Shown in pieces: positions 53,456-63,472 of a stretch of DNA of 64,000 nt (position 1 is the stretch's first letter; every line of letters starts with the position of its first letter). The translations under genes were made by a program, and so were the position numbers. The DNA comes from Clostridiales bacterium (GTDB lineage: Bacteria; Bacillota; Clostridia; Lachnospirales; Lachnospiraceae), in contig JALEHN010000066.1 in assembly GCA_022770525.1 (NCBI GenBank), positions 48,614 to 112,613 on the forward strand. Direction: 5' to 3'. The notes below the pieces were generated by a model. That model saw nothing but the letters and a program-made list of their open reading frames with translations. It ran no database searches and was not told where the DNA came from.

Positions 53456-54853
53456 CTATTTTTCTTTACCTTCGTTTTCAAAGTATGCTTTTACAAGTTT
53501 AACAACAGTTCCGGACAACAGGAACAATGCAATCAGGTTCGGAATCGCCATCAGTCCGTTAAATGTTTCCGCAATACTCCAAAGAAGCCCGAGGTCTATC
53601 GTTGCACCTAAAATAGCCACAAGTGAATAAGCAACCATAAATGGTTTAATGACTTTTGATGAGAATAAAAATTCAATACATCTCGCACCATAAAGTCCCC
53701 AGCCGATAATTGTGGAAAATGCGAAGCAGCACATCGCCACAGCTGTAAATATTGAAACCCAGTTACCATAAACTGATGTAAATCCCTGAATCGTAAGTTC
53801 AGCGCCGGCCGCATTGCCATAGTTCACACCGATACCGCTGCACAGTATGACAAGCGCTGTCAGCGTGCAAATCAGTATTGTATCTGTAAATACTTCAAAA
53901 ATACCAAAAAGTCCCTGCTTTACAGGCTTTCTTGTATCCGCGCACGCATGTGCGATAGAACCTGTACCAAGACCGGCCTCGTTTGAAAAGATGCCTCTGG
54001 AGACACCTTTTTTCATACTCATAAAGAAACTGCCGATCACACCGCCGGTCACTGCTCCGGGATTAAAAGCGCCATAAATAATCTCATAAAAAACATGAGG
54101 TACATTTTTAATATTGATCAGAACGACCCCAATGGCAAGTATGATATAAAGCAATGCCATAAACGGTACAAGCTTTTCCGCAACCTTACCGATACGCTTT
54201 ACACCGCCTAAAAGCACAAGACCCACAAGAACTGTAATAATAATACCGATGATCAGGTTGCTGATATTCACTGATGATTCCGGCAGCAGATGATAATTCA
54301 TCAACGCGGAATTAATCGCCGTTGTAATGGTATTTACCTGCGTGGCATTTCCCGTTCCAAAAACAGTCAGTACGCCAAAAACCGAAAAAATCACAGCCAG
54401 CCAGTACCATCGCTTATTGAGACCGTTTTTGATATAATACATCGGTCCGCCAACCAGATCACCATCTTTATTTTTCTCTCTGAAATGCACCGCCAGTGTC
54501 ACTTCCGAAAACTTTGTGCACATACCAAGCAGCGCTGAAATCCACATCCAGAATACGGCGCCGGGTCCGCCAATGGCAATGGCACCTGCCACACCGGCAA
54601 TATTTCCCGTACCTACAGTTGCCGCCAATGCCGTACATACTGCCTGAAACGGCGTCATCGCTCCATCAGAAGCCTCTTTTTTTCTGAATATTCTTCCAAT
54701 CGTCGTCTTAATGGCATACGGAAACTTCCGAATCTGTATAAAATGCGTCCGAAGGCTTAAATACAGCCCCACACCTATAATACAGATCATCGCCGGTACT
54801 CCCCATACAAAATTATTCACTGCATTGTTCATTTCCTCAATCATTTGTAACAT
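53456..54853 (-). CDS. Sodium:alanine symporter family protein (AGCS)
   Basis: This is a 465-residue Na+-coupled amino-acid symporter with about eleven transmembrane segments. Signature: ALAATVGTGNIAGVAGAI (about 76-93), KFSEVTLAVHFRE and GVSRGIFSNEAGLGTGS (about 286-302). ATG 54853 follows GGAAGG; the frame extends to 54898 without support. It has a strong own promoter and may read on into the importer operon. Likely imports alanine or glycine. Confidence 0.92.
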   Translation of the reverse strand: MLQMIEEMNNAVNNFVWGVPAMICIIGVGLYLSLRTHFIQIRKFPYAIKTTIGRIFRKKEASDGAMTPFQAVCTALAATVGTGNIAGVAGAIAIGGPGAVFWMWISALLGMCTKFSEVTLAVHFREKNKDGDLVGGPMYYIKNGLNKRWYWLAVIFSVFGVLTVFGTGNATQVNTITTAINSALMNYHLLPESSVNISNLIIGIIITVLVGLVLLGGVKRIGKVAEKLVPFMALLYIILAIGVVLINIKNVPHVFYEIIYGAFNPGAVTGGVIGSFFMSMKKGVSRGIFSNEAGLGTGSIAHACADTRKPVKQGLFGIFEVFTDTILICTLTALVILCSGIGVNYGNAAGAELTIQGFTSVYGNWVSIFTAVAMCCFAFSTIIGWGLYGARCIEFLFSSKVIKPFMVAYSLVAILGATIDLGLLWSIAETFNGLMAIPNLIALFLLSGTVVKLVKAYFENEGKEK

Positions 54854-54888
54854 AAGCTTTTTCCTTCCGTTCTCCCCTAAATGAGACA

Positions 54889-54917
54889 ATTTTAACATAT
54901 GACAGCATTGTTTTCAA
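54889..54917 (-). promoter_or_regulatory. Promoter of the AGCS symporter gene
   Basis: Reading leftward: TTGAAA (54917-54912), 17 bp, TAAAAT (54894-54889), 35 bases before the ATG. Confidence 0.8.
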
Positions 54918-54963
54918 TAAGTTTTATATTTAACAAAATATAGCAGATACCATCAAAAGTCAT

Positions 54964-54982
54964 GGGGCTGTTTGACAGCCCC
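54964..54982. terminator. Perfect 8-bp hairpin after the small zinc-ribbon ORF
   Basis: GGGGCTGT (54964-54971) and ACAGCCCC (54975-54982) with a 3-base loop. It lies 2 bases after the small ORF's stop. No T-tract beyond a TTTT 6 bases further. Confidence 0.5.
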
Positions 54983-54984
54983 AT

Positions 54985-55101
54985 TCATCTGATCCGGTAT
55001 TTTTTTAAATTATCGCTTCTTCCCAAATACTTTTTCATACATTGAATACAAACCATTGTTCCTTCCGGCACATAAGCGCCGCAGCATACGCAAAAATCCA
55101 T
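54985..55101 (-). CDS. Small zinc-ribbon protein (38 aa)
   Basis: A 38-codon frame encoding two CxxC knuckles (Cys4/Cys7 and Cys18/Cys21, in FCVCCG and VCIQC) separated by ten residues, then a basic tail ending KKYRIR. The arrangement is that of a one-domain zinc ribbon. The ribosome site is weak (GAAGTG). It is followed at once by a GC-rich hairpin. Below the size of most automated calls. The remaining gap to 55261 shows no other gene. Function unknown. Confidence 0.5.
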   Translation of the reverse strand: MDFCVCCGAYVPEGTMVCIQCMKKYLGRSDNLKKYRIR

Positions 55102-55261
55102 ACTATCACTTCATAACTATTATATGAGGCTTTTCGTCTGCGCATTCATAATCTCCATCCATAATCACCTTTTTAGTAGATTCCCTATGACTTCTTCCGA
55201 TAAGAAATAATTATACAAAATTGTTTCAAAAATTCGATTAGAAATAGCCAATCTATTATGA

Positions 55262-56992
55262 TCATTCTTGCTTATATTTTTCAAAAATCCCATCTTTTGA
55301 AAACGACAATTCCTTATCAAATATCGCTGTCTGATCAATCCGGTGTGTCACTAATATAACAGTTTTATCGGTCATGCTCCTTAGATTTGCAAGCATCGCA
55401 GCCGCTGTTTTTTCATCCAGGGCACTTGTTGCCTCATCAAGTATAAGAATAGGATTACCTGAAAAGACAGCCCGGGCAATAGCAATGCGCTGCATCTGTC
55501 CTTCCGACAGTCCCATCCCCCGTTCTCCGAGCACCGTATCCAGACCGTTTTCCAGTGCCATTACAAAATCTTTTGCACAGACGATTGTTAACGCGTCGAT
55601 CATCGCATCATCATTTTTCATCGCTTCCGTATCTCCGAATGCAATAATTTCTCGAATTGTACCTGACATCAGCTGATTGCCCTGGGGCACATAGGCAAAC
55701 AAACTTCGCCACGGCGCCGTCAGAGGCTGTCTGCCATTCACAGTCTGAATGAAGCATTCTCCGGAATCCAGTGGATACAGGCACATCAAAAGCTTTAATA
55801 TCGTACTCTTTCCGCATCCGGACGGACCGGTAAAAGCAATATATTCGCCTTTTTTAATCGTAAGGTTCACATCTTTTAAAACAACCGGCATCGGCGGCTG
55901 TTCGTCTGACTTTTGTACCGGAGGCTGATAAGTAAAATACGCATGTTCCAGATTCAGGGATTTAAAATCTTCCCTGTAAAAATCAAGCGCTTTTATCTTG
56001 TCAACCGGCGCTTGACCATCCTTCTCATACATTTCTGCTTCCATCAGACGGTCTGCACTGGCAAGCATGGCATAATACCTTGGAAGGTATGCTGTAATAT
56101 TTGCAAAAGGACTTTGAACCTGACCAATTAACTGCAGGATTGCCATCAGATTGCCATAGCTCATCGTACCGTTTAAAATTCCGTAGCCACAGTAAGCAAT
56201 TCCAATCAGATAAGCGCCGTTCATGGCCGCCCCAAATCCTATATTGCATAAATTGGAAAATCTGTTTCTTTTTAATCGGGCGGCTTTATGTTTTTTCATT
56301 AACTCAGCGGCCTGGGTTTTCGTACTTTTCTCTTTTGCAAAAGTACGGACAATAAGCAGACTTTCCAGCCGTTCCTGTAAAAAGACACGCAGCGCGCCGT
56401 CTGTTTCCTGAATCTTTTTATGAAGTCTTTTCAGTACTGTTCTAAAAGCATAAGTCAGAAAAAACATCGCGGCGCCACCCGGAATAATCACATATAAAAA
56501 CCCCGGTTCCAGCCAGACCATTGCAGCAACCGCACCGACCATCCGAACCGACATGCCGATAATACCGGGCATAATCTGGGTGATTCCCCCTGCAGTCACT
56601 ACAGTATCTGATGTCAGCCGGTTCATCCATTCTCCTGAATGCGTTGCCGTCACAGAAGCATAATTGCCCGATAACAGCGAGGAAAACAACCGCTCTTTCA
56701 ACCGGTTTTCCACAGTCGTGCTTGTATATTCGTTAAAAAAGCGACTGACCGCCTGAATAAATATCTGAAAACAAAGCACACCGATAAGAATGGCTATTGC
56801 CGAAAAAAACATTTGCCTTTCTCCGTCAACTGCGGCATTGATGATCCGCCTCAGTATCAGCGCATAAAAAATACTTGTTAAGCTTAATAATGCCTGCAAA
56901 ATCACAAGCAGTAAAACAAGCAGCCTGGAAGATCCTGTCACATCATTGATCCATTTTAAAGTTGTTTTTGTATGAATATTCTTCTTCATCAT
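55262..56992 (-). CDS. ABC transporter, fused permease and ATPase (exporter type)
   Basis: This is a 576-residue half-transporter. Six transmembrane helices (about 20-310) precede the ATPase domain, with Walker A GPSGCGKS (about 386-393), signature GLSEGQMQR (about 489-497; LSEGQ rather than LSGGQ), and ILDEATSALDE. It would function as a homodimer exporting a lipid, peptide or drug. Its ATG overlaps the stop of the broken kinase gene by 4 bases (ATGA), so it depends on read-through from that damaged operon. Confidence 0.9.
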   Translation of the reverse strand: MMKKNIHTKTTLKWINDVTGSSRLLVLLLVILQALLSLTSIFYALILRRIINAAVDGERQMFFSAIAILIGVLCFQIFIQAVSRFFNEYTSTTVENRLKERLFSSLLSGNYASVTATHSGEWMNRLTSDTVVTAGGITQIMPGIIGMSVRMVGAVAAMVWLEPGFLYVIIPGGAAMFFLTYAFRTVLKRLHKKIQETDGALRVFLQERLESLLIVRTFAKEKSTKTQAAELMKKHKAARLKRNRFSNLCNIGFGAAMNGAYLIGIAYCGYGILNGTMSYGNLMAILQLIGQVQSPFANITAYLPRYYAMLASADRLMEAEMYEKDGQAPVDKIKALDFYREDFKSLNLEHAYFTYQPPVQKSDEQPPMPVVLKDVNLTIKKGEYIAFTGPSGCGKSTILKLLMCLYPLDSGECFIQTVNGRQPLTAPWRSLFAYVPQGNQLMSGTIREIIAFGDTEAMKNDDAMIDALTIVCAKDFVMALENGLDTVLGERGMGLSEGQMQRIAIARAVFSGNPILILDEATSALDEKTAAAMLANLRSMTDKTVILVTHRIDQTAIFDKELSFSKDGIFEKYKQE

Positions 56993-58296
56993 CCCAGTCC
57001 CTTGTGACTCTTTCCCCGCCTTAGCACTCTTGCGACTGTCTTAACCACCTCATCCATATCCATCGGTTTTGAAAGATGCGCATCCATACCTGCGTCAATG
57101 GAAGCCTGAACATCTTCAGCAAAAGCATTTGCTGTCATGGCAATGACAGGGATGATTCTGCCGTCAGGACGATCATCCATCGTACGAATAACCTTCGTTG
57201 CCTCATAGCCGTTCATCTTTGGCATCATAATGTCCATGAGGATAACATCAAATGTATCCGCAGGCTGACCGGCAAAAATCTCCACAGCTTCCTTTCCGTC
57301 AGCGACCCGGGTAATCTGCATACCGTATTCCTCCAGTTGAATGGTTGCGATTTCCGCATTGAGATCATTATCCTCTGCCATCAATATTCTCACACCGTTC
57401 AGATCCGTCTGCACAGCACATAGATCCTGCTTCTGAACGTCATCTCCATCGGTCAGCTCTAAAGGCAATTCTACAGTGACCGTTGTGCCTTCACCTTTAC
57501 TGCTTTTCACACCGATTGTTCCACCCATCAGATCCACATACCGTTTGGTAATGGCCATACCAAGTCCGGTGCCTTTATACTGCGTTCTGGCGCCTGATTC
57601 CTCCTGTGAGAACTCATCAAAGATATGGGTCAGAAACTCCTCGCTCATGCCGCATCCGGTGTCTGTAACGGTAAAACATACAATGATATGATTCTCATCT
57701 GTACCGGGACGCCGATCCATGGAAAAGACAATAGTACCGCCGTCTTCAGTGAACTTCACTGCATTGCTTAAAATATTCACAAGTATCTCCCGTATATGGG
57801 AAGGGTCAGCCAGGACGCCGCAATGCTGTGCCTGCTGAGGACGCTCCACTCGAAAAGTCAGGTGCCTGCCGGTCAGAAAGCCCTGAGTGATGGTTAAAAC
57901 TGCTTCTGTTACCGCACAAAGATTTGTAGGAACCGGAGTATAAACTACTTTTCCGCTCTCGATTCGGCTGATATCTAAAACATCGTTAATCAGTGCCAGC
58001 AAATGCTCAGAACTGGATGCAATCTTTTCCAGGCATTTACCTACATTTATATTAGAATTCTGTTTCATGGCAATATTTGTAAAACCAATAATCGCATTCA
58101 TAGGTGTACGAATGTCATGTGACATGTTATTAAGAAATATTGTCTTTGCCTGATTGGCACGCTGTGCTTCCATAAGCGTATTTTCCAGATTCTTTGTCAG
58201 CGCTTTTTCCTGAGCAAGATATCCCTTCGTCCGCCTTGCATCACGTACTATAAGATAAACAATTATCGCGGTAATCAGGACAATCACTAAAATCAC
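56989..58296 (-). pseudogene. Hybrid histidine kinase, 3' part of a frameshift-split gene (TM-HisKA-HATPase-REC)
   Basis: This is the kinase and receiver part. From a GTG at 58296 it has one transmembrane helix, HisKA with MSHDIRTPMNA (phospho-acceptor His), the HATPase boxes (NAVKF, DTGCGM, GTGLGMAI) and a receiver with phospho-acceptor Asp in LMDIMMP. There is no ribosome site before the GTG. The same frame stays open upstream to about 58355 and encodes sequence (VYTAKDFIWENIIWV) that naturally joins the sensor part in the other frame. So the intact gene is 56989-59867, broken once. A sequencing error cannot be excluded. Confidence 0.8.
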
Positions 58297-59867
58297 CCAG
58301 ATAATGTTTTCCCAAATAAAATCTTTGGCAGTATAAACATAGATCTGACCTGATACTTATAGGCATTTGTCAAAACATAATTCTTATCTAACGTATTCAG
58401 TCCGTGATTTAACAATGTCAGCAATCCGGTTTCGCCTCGTTTTACGCCCATACTTAGCTGGAAAGGATCTGAAAGTTCAATTGAATTCAATGAATCATAA
58501 AAGCTCTTGCCTGTAAGCGCATCTGTTCTGAGACCATTAGTAACGGTACAGTCAATCTCACCTTTAACGACTGCATCAAGACATTCATTAATAGAATCAT
58601 AATATACAATCTCTGCATCAGGATATTGCTTCACAGTATATTGATACTGGATCAGATTCTTACGATTGACACCAATTCTATTTATGGTCAAATCATTGTA
58701 ATCTCCCTTAAAGACCAGGTTAACTAATATATCTGTAATATCTGCAGTTTGAAAAATCCCCTGCACTTCCGAAAACCAGATATCTCCGTACACCGGGAAA
58801 GCCACGTCGACAGACCCGTCGTTCACAGCCGCAATCAAATCCTTCTGATCATCAAAGTTTACGTACTCGATAAGTGGGGGCTTTTCAATGGCCAGATTAT
58901 CAAATAAATGATCAAACACATCCGTCAGCACCCCGGTAATATGACCATTTTCATCCACACCGCAATATGGCATATAATTATTCATGCAGCCCACCCGGAT
59001 CACAGAATGCGCTGCAAGCCATTCCTTTTCAGGTGCAGACAAAGTCATAATTACAGCTGTTTCAGAAAAATACTTATTATGTAAATCCTGTAAATAATAA
59101 GGTGAAAATCTGTCAATTTCCTCAAGAGCCTCATTTAGTTCTGCAAGCACATCTTCTGCATCTTCTGCATCTTTTGAGACTGCAAGATAATAATCAGATG
59201 ATCCAACCTTCGTCACAGGTACTAAGCCGTCTGATGGTAAAATCGCATTATCCGTATCTACCACCGCATCGATCGTGTGTGCAACAAGTGCTTTATAAAG
59301 ATCACTGTTTCCATTGAATTTCTTAATAGTACAATGATTTCCTGCTTCTTCGTTCCATGATTCAAGAAATACATTCTGCATGGAACCTTCCGTGCACCCA
59401 ATTGTCAATCCATTCAATCCGGACGCGTCCAAACCGGCAAGCTCGCTATTCTGCCAGACATAAATATAGTAATTTTCAGCTCCCATAGGATAGTCCGGGA
59501 AGTTCATAACATGAGAACGCTCTTCTGTATAGGAAACGCCCGCCATGACATCAACTTCTCCATTAACGAGCATTTCAAAAATAGTCGACCAGTCTCCATA
59601 TACATATTCATACTCCCATCCGGTATAATATGCAATCTTCTGCAAATATTCATATGCGTAACCCGATTTATATTCTTCGTCACTTTCACCTTCGGAAAAA
59701 TTTGTACTCCACACATAGCCTACCCTGACAGTTCTTGCAGGAAACTCTGCTGCAAATGCAGCCAACGGCCGGATGATGTTCAGAAGAAAGATAACGCAAA
59801 GAACACCCGCTATTATTTTATCTATCCTAAAAATACTATGAGTTCTTCCATTTTCACACATTTTCAT
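58293..59867 (-). pseudogene. Hybrid histidine kinase, 5' part: tandem SBP_bac_3 sensor domains
   Basis: This encodes 524 residues: an N-terminal signal or anchor helix (about 18-38), then two periplasmic-binding-protein type 3 sensor domains (about 47-265, opening VRVGYVWSTNF, and about 290-500, opening VIRVGCMNNYMPYC). This is the BvgS-like layout for sensing small ligands such as amino acids. The last 16 residues after YKYQVR are out of frame with the family and end at 58293. The transmembrane and kinase parts follow in a different frame, giving a single frameshift at about 58341-58358. As it stands it would be a secreted or anchored sensor without a kinase. Confidence 0.82.
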
Positions 59868-59930
59868 CAGCCTCCAGTACCTATCTATCTAAAAATGGGC
59901 GCACTGACCCAAAATATAATCATACATAAT

Positions 59931-59959
59931 ATTTTAGCACATAGGACCTGCCTTTTCAA
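59931..59959 (-). promoter_or_regulatory. Promoter of the split kinase/exporter operon
   Basis: Reading leftward: TTGAAA (59959-59954), 17 bp, TAAAAT (59936-59931), 63 bases before the start at 59867. Confidence 0.75.
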
Positions 59960-60017
59960 CTATTCTGAATCAATGCAAACTATACATTACCAGCACAATA
60001 TGGGCACAATATCATAC

Positions 60018-60368
60018 TTACTTTAATCTTATGCCATCTTCACCGATTTCAGCAATCACAAGCTCACACGGATTGCCAAATCGCGGAATACCGGCAGTAT
60101 TTGCGCATCCGGCACTGACAATCATCACACCGCCTTTCGTCGGATAAACACCATGGCAGTACTTTGGAAATAAACCCTGTCCCGGTGCAAACACGCCTTT
60201 TTCCCCAATCCGCCACTGTCCGCCGTGACAGTGACCTGAAAGAATCAAATTAAAACAGTCCCTTGGTGTTCCTTTAATCAGCTGTTCATAATATTCCGGC
60301 TGATGGCAGAGAAGAATTTTATAGCCTTCCTTTGATGAAAACTCCGTAAGCCATGATATCTGATGAAA
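60018..60368 (-). pseudogene. Metallophosphoesterase remnant (C-terminal third)
   Basis: An open stretch without a start encodes about 116 residues of a calcineurin-like phosphoesterase: LCHQPEYYEQL and SGHCHGGQWRI, with the last metal-binding histidines, then the family's C-terminal strands. Upstream (60369-60374) are two consecutive stop codons, TGA and TAA, and no N-terminal metal motifs (DxH, GNHD) follow. An internal methionine would allow a 76-residue product from 60248, but it would have no active site. The gap 60375-60599 holds no other gene. Confidence 0.75.
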
Positions 60369-60599
60369 TTATCAACTCAAATTCAATATATTAAACATGC
60401 GCCGCATTCAATTTTAAAAGTTCCTTTTTCGGTTGTCACGCTATTGCTAATTACCTGATAATTTCGTATAATAATGGGCGAAAAATGATTGAAACGGACA
60501 GATTGCCAGCCTTGCCAGCAAAAGGCCCATGTGAACAAAAAAGAAAAAACAGAAAATTATAGCCAATAAAAAGGAATCCGATTTGGAATTTGGAGGTGT

Positions 60600-63287
60600 A
60601 TGTACTTTATGCGAGAAAAACGAACGATTTGGAAACGTATCATTCCTGCAATTATTTTGCTGATTTGTATTATCGCAAGTTTTGCGGCTTATAGAAATCT
60701 GAACCGCCAAATGACTGTATCCAGAAACGCCAGGTATGTGGAGGATGCAGCAAATCAGACAGCCAAACGCATCGAAGATCTGCTTGTCGGTGTCTAGAAC
60801 AGCATCAGTGCCATCGCCCATCTATACACACAGACGATGGATCCTGACCGGCTAGATGTTAAAACACTGCAAAAATTGGTGGACGACACCCCTTTTGATT
60901 ATATCGGCATTGTCGGTACCGACGGTATTTATACCGACAACCACGGAAAACAGGCGCAAGTCTCTGACCGATATTATTTCCAGGATGGCATGGCCGGTCA
61001 TTCCGGAATGGATATTATCTTCAATGGCCGTATCGCTCATGAAAATCTGATGATCTTTTACGCCCCGCTGTGGTTTGACGGAGAAGTCGCAGGTGTTCTT
61101 ACAGGCCGCTACGGTGAGAAGCAGATGCGTGAAATTATTGCCGCTACATACTTTGAGGAACCGGCCGATACCTATCTGTGTCTGCCTGATGGGACAGTAT
61201 TCTCCAGTTCCATCGAAAATAACCCGCCGGAAAACATAATTACTGCCCTGCGCAAAGCAGATGGCACGGATCAAAAAACACTGGCTACATTGGAGGATGC
61301 ACTGGAGAATGGTCATTCCAGAAGTTTGACCTACACAAGCAATCAGGGCTCCAATGCGGCGTATGTTACGAAACTGCCGTGGAAAGACTGGATGCTTTTG
61401 CTGGTTTTCCCAATCAAGGTCACCAATGCCATGCTGAGCGAATCCAACACCACTGCCATGTACCTGGAGCTTTGGCTGGTTCTTTTGTTTGTGGGATATA
61501 TTTTAGTCCTGATCATCGAAAACCGGCGACAGAAATCAAAACTGGTCATGGAAAAACAGGAAATGCGGGATATTGTTGACAGTACCTCACAGCTGTTCAG
61601 CAGTTTTGTCCTTGCTGACCTGAAAAACGATACCTATGAATATCTAAAAAGTGATCTCCGGGAACACAACGGGACTGATGATGTTAACGCCGTGGAGGAG
61701 CTTCCCAGGAAGGGAGTATACTCTCAACTCAGGAATTATTGGGATGCCCGTATCTTTCAGGAAGATGCGCATATACGGGATCAGTTCACAATCAGCGCTA
61801 TCCAGAAACATCTGACGAAGGATATCCCTTATCTCCAGTATGAGCATCGGATTCAGGCGGACAAAATACGCTGGAAGCAGATCTCAATACTGTGCCTGAA
61901 GCGGGAAAATGGCATTCCTGCCTCTATATTGATGGCGGTTCAGGATGTGACGGAACTGAAAGAAGCGGAATTGAAAAACCACATGGCTTTGGAAGAAGCT
62001 TACCGGTCGGCTAAAGCGGCCAATGAGGCCAAGACCATGTTCCTGTCCAATATGAGCCACGACATGCGTACGCCTATGAACGCAATCATAGGATTCTCGA
62101 CACTTATGGACCGGGACGCTTCACATCCGGATAAGGTACGGGAGTACAATGATAAGATTGCGGCGTCCGGCAGACATTTGCTGAATCTTATCAATGATGT
62201 GCTGGATATGTCCAAAATCGAAAGCGGCCAAAACTCACTGAATATCGCTGAGTTTGACCTGAAACAACTGATTAAAGAACTGGATTCTGTGATACAGCCC
62301 CAGGTTTTGGAAAAGCAGCAGTCCTTTAATGTCAAGATTTGCGGTGTGAATGGCCAATGCTTCCTTGGTGACAGGCTGCGGCTGAGTCAGATTCTTTTGA
62401 ATCTGCTGTCCAATGCGGTAAAATACACGCCGAAAGGCGAACATATCGAACTGACCATCACAGGTCTGCCTGAGATTTCCAGAGGATATGCTCATCTGCG
62501 CTTCCAGGTACAGGATAACGGCATCGGCATCAGCCCTGAATTTTTGAAACATATCTTCGAGCCTTTTACCCGGGAAAATAACAGCACCGCCAGCGGCATC
62601 CTCGGCACCGGTCTGGGCATGGCCATTACCAAAAACCTGGTTGATCTGATGGGCGGAACGATTTCTGTGGAAAGCACTCAGGGCGAAGGCAGCATCTTCC
62701 GGGTGGAGTTGGAACTGCGATATGGAGCACAACCGGAAGAAAACAGCCTGTCGGAAGAGACCGGTCTGTCGAAAGAAACCGGTCTGTTGGAAGAAAGCTA
62801 TGTTTCGGAAGCAACCAATATTTCGGAAACAACCAGTCTTTCGGACACCGGCGCCAGTACGCTGGAAGGTCTGAAGGTGCTGGCTGCCGAAGACAATGAC
62901 ATCAACGCTGAGATTCTGGTGGAACTTCTGTCCTTTGAGGGCGTGTCCTGCGACCGAACGGTAAACGGTCAGGAGGCTTTGGAACGCTTCCGGCAAACGC
63001 CACCGGGCTACTACGATGCTGTGCTGTTAGACATTCAGATGCCGGTCATGAACGGTTACGAGGCCGCTCGGGCCATTCGAAATCTCAATCGTCCTGACGC
63101 GGGCATTATCCCAATCATAGCCATGACGGCCAATGCCTTTGCAGATGATGTTCAGAATTCGATGGAGTTAGGTATGAACGCCCATCTTTCAAAGCCTCTC
63201 GATATGGAAGTACTAAAGAGCGTTCTGGAAAAACTGATCTATACGGAAAACAATCGTGGGAGAAACGAATCAGAAGACGCAGAGTAA
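60600..63287 (+). pseudogene. Hybrid histidine kinase (Cache sensor-HisKA-HATPase-REC) with an in-frame amber stop
   Basis: The reading frame runs from ATG 60600 to 63287 except for one TAG at 60795-60797. Before it: a transmembrane helix and the start of the sensor (65 aa). After it, in the same frame, 816 more residues from ATG 60837: the rest of a Cache-type sensor, a second transmembrane helix (about 61460-61520), a PAS-like segment, HisKA (MSHDMRTPMNA), HATPase (GTGLGMAI), a Ser/Glu/Thr repeat linker (about 62748-62850), and a receiver with LLDIQMP. Codon TAG probably replaced GAG or CAG. GGAGG lies just before ATG 60600. Without read-through, the downstream part lacks its first membrane anchor. 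Confidence 0.85.
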
Positions 63288-63373
63288 ATAAAAATGCTCG
63301 CGTAGGTCACAGACAGCACTCTTGTTTAATACTGTATTTAATTGTGTCTGACACTCCTAAATGAGCAGAAAAT

Positions 63374-63395
63374 GGGCAGCAGTTTCCTGCTGCCC
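63374..63395. terminator. Hairpin between convergent genes at the right edge
   Basis: Perfect 9-bp arms (63374-63382 and 63387-63395) with a TTTC loop. Reading leftward it is followed by ATTTTC. The stretch 63288-63472 otherwise shows no gene. Confidence 0.65.
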
Positions 63396-63472
63396 TGAAT
63401 TTCGCACTTTCTCGCAAATTTCACACTTTCTTGAAAAATGTGTTCTCGAGCCTGACACTTTGGGTTACATTC

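Noticed and set aside
60447..60821. 124-codon minus-strand frame opposite the start of the broken kinase
   Set aside because: Antisense shadow: it runs across the kinase's first transmembrane helix and promoter region and has no ribosome site or recognisable motif.
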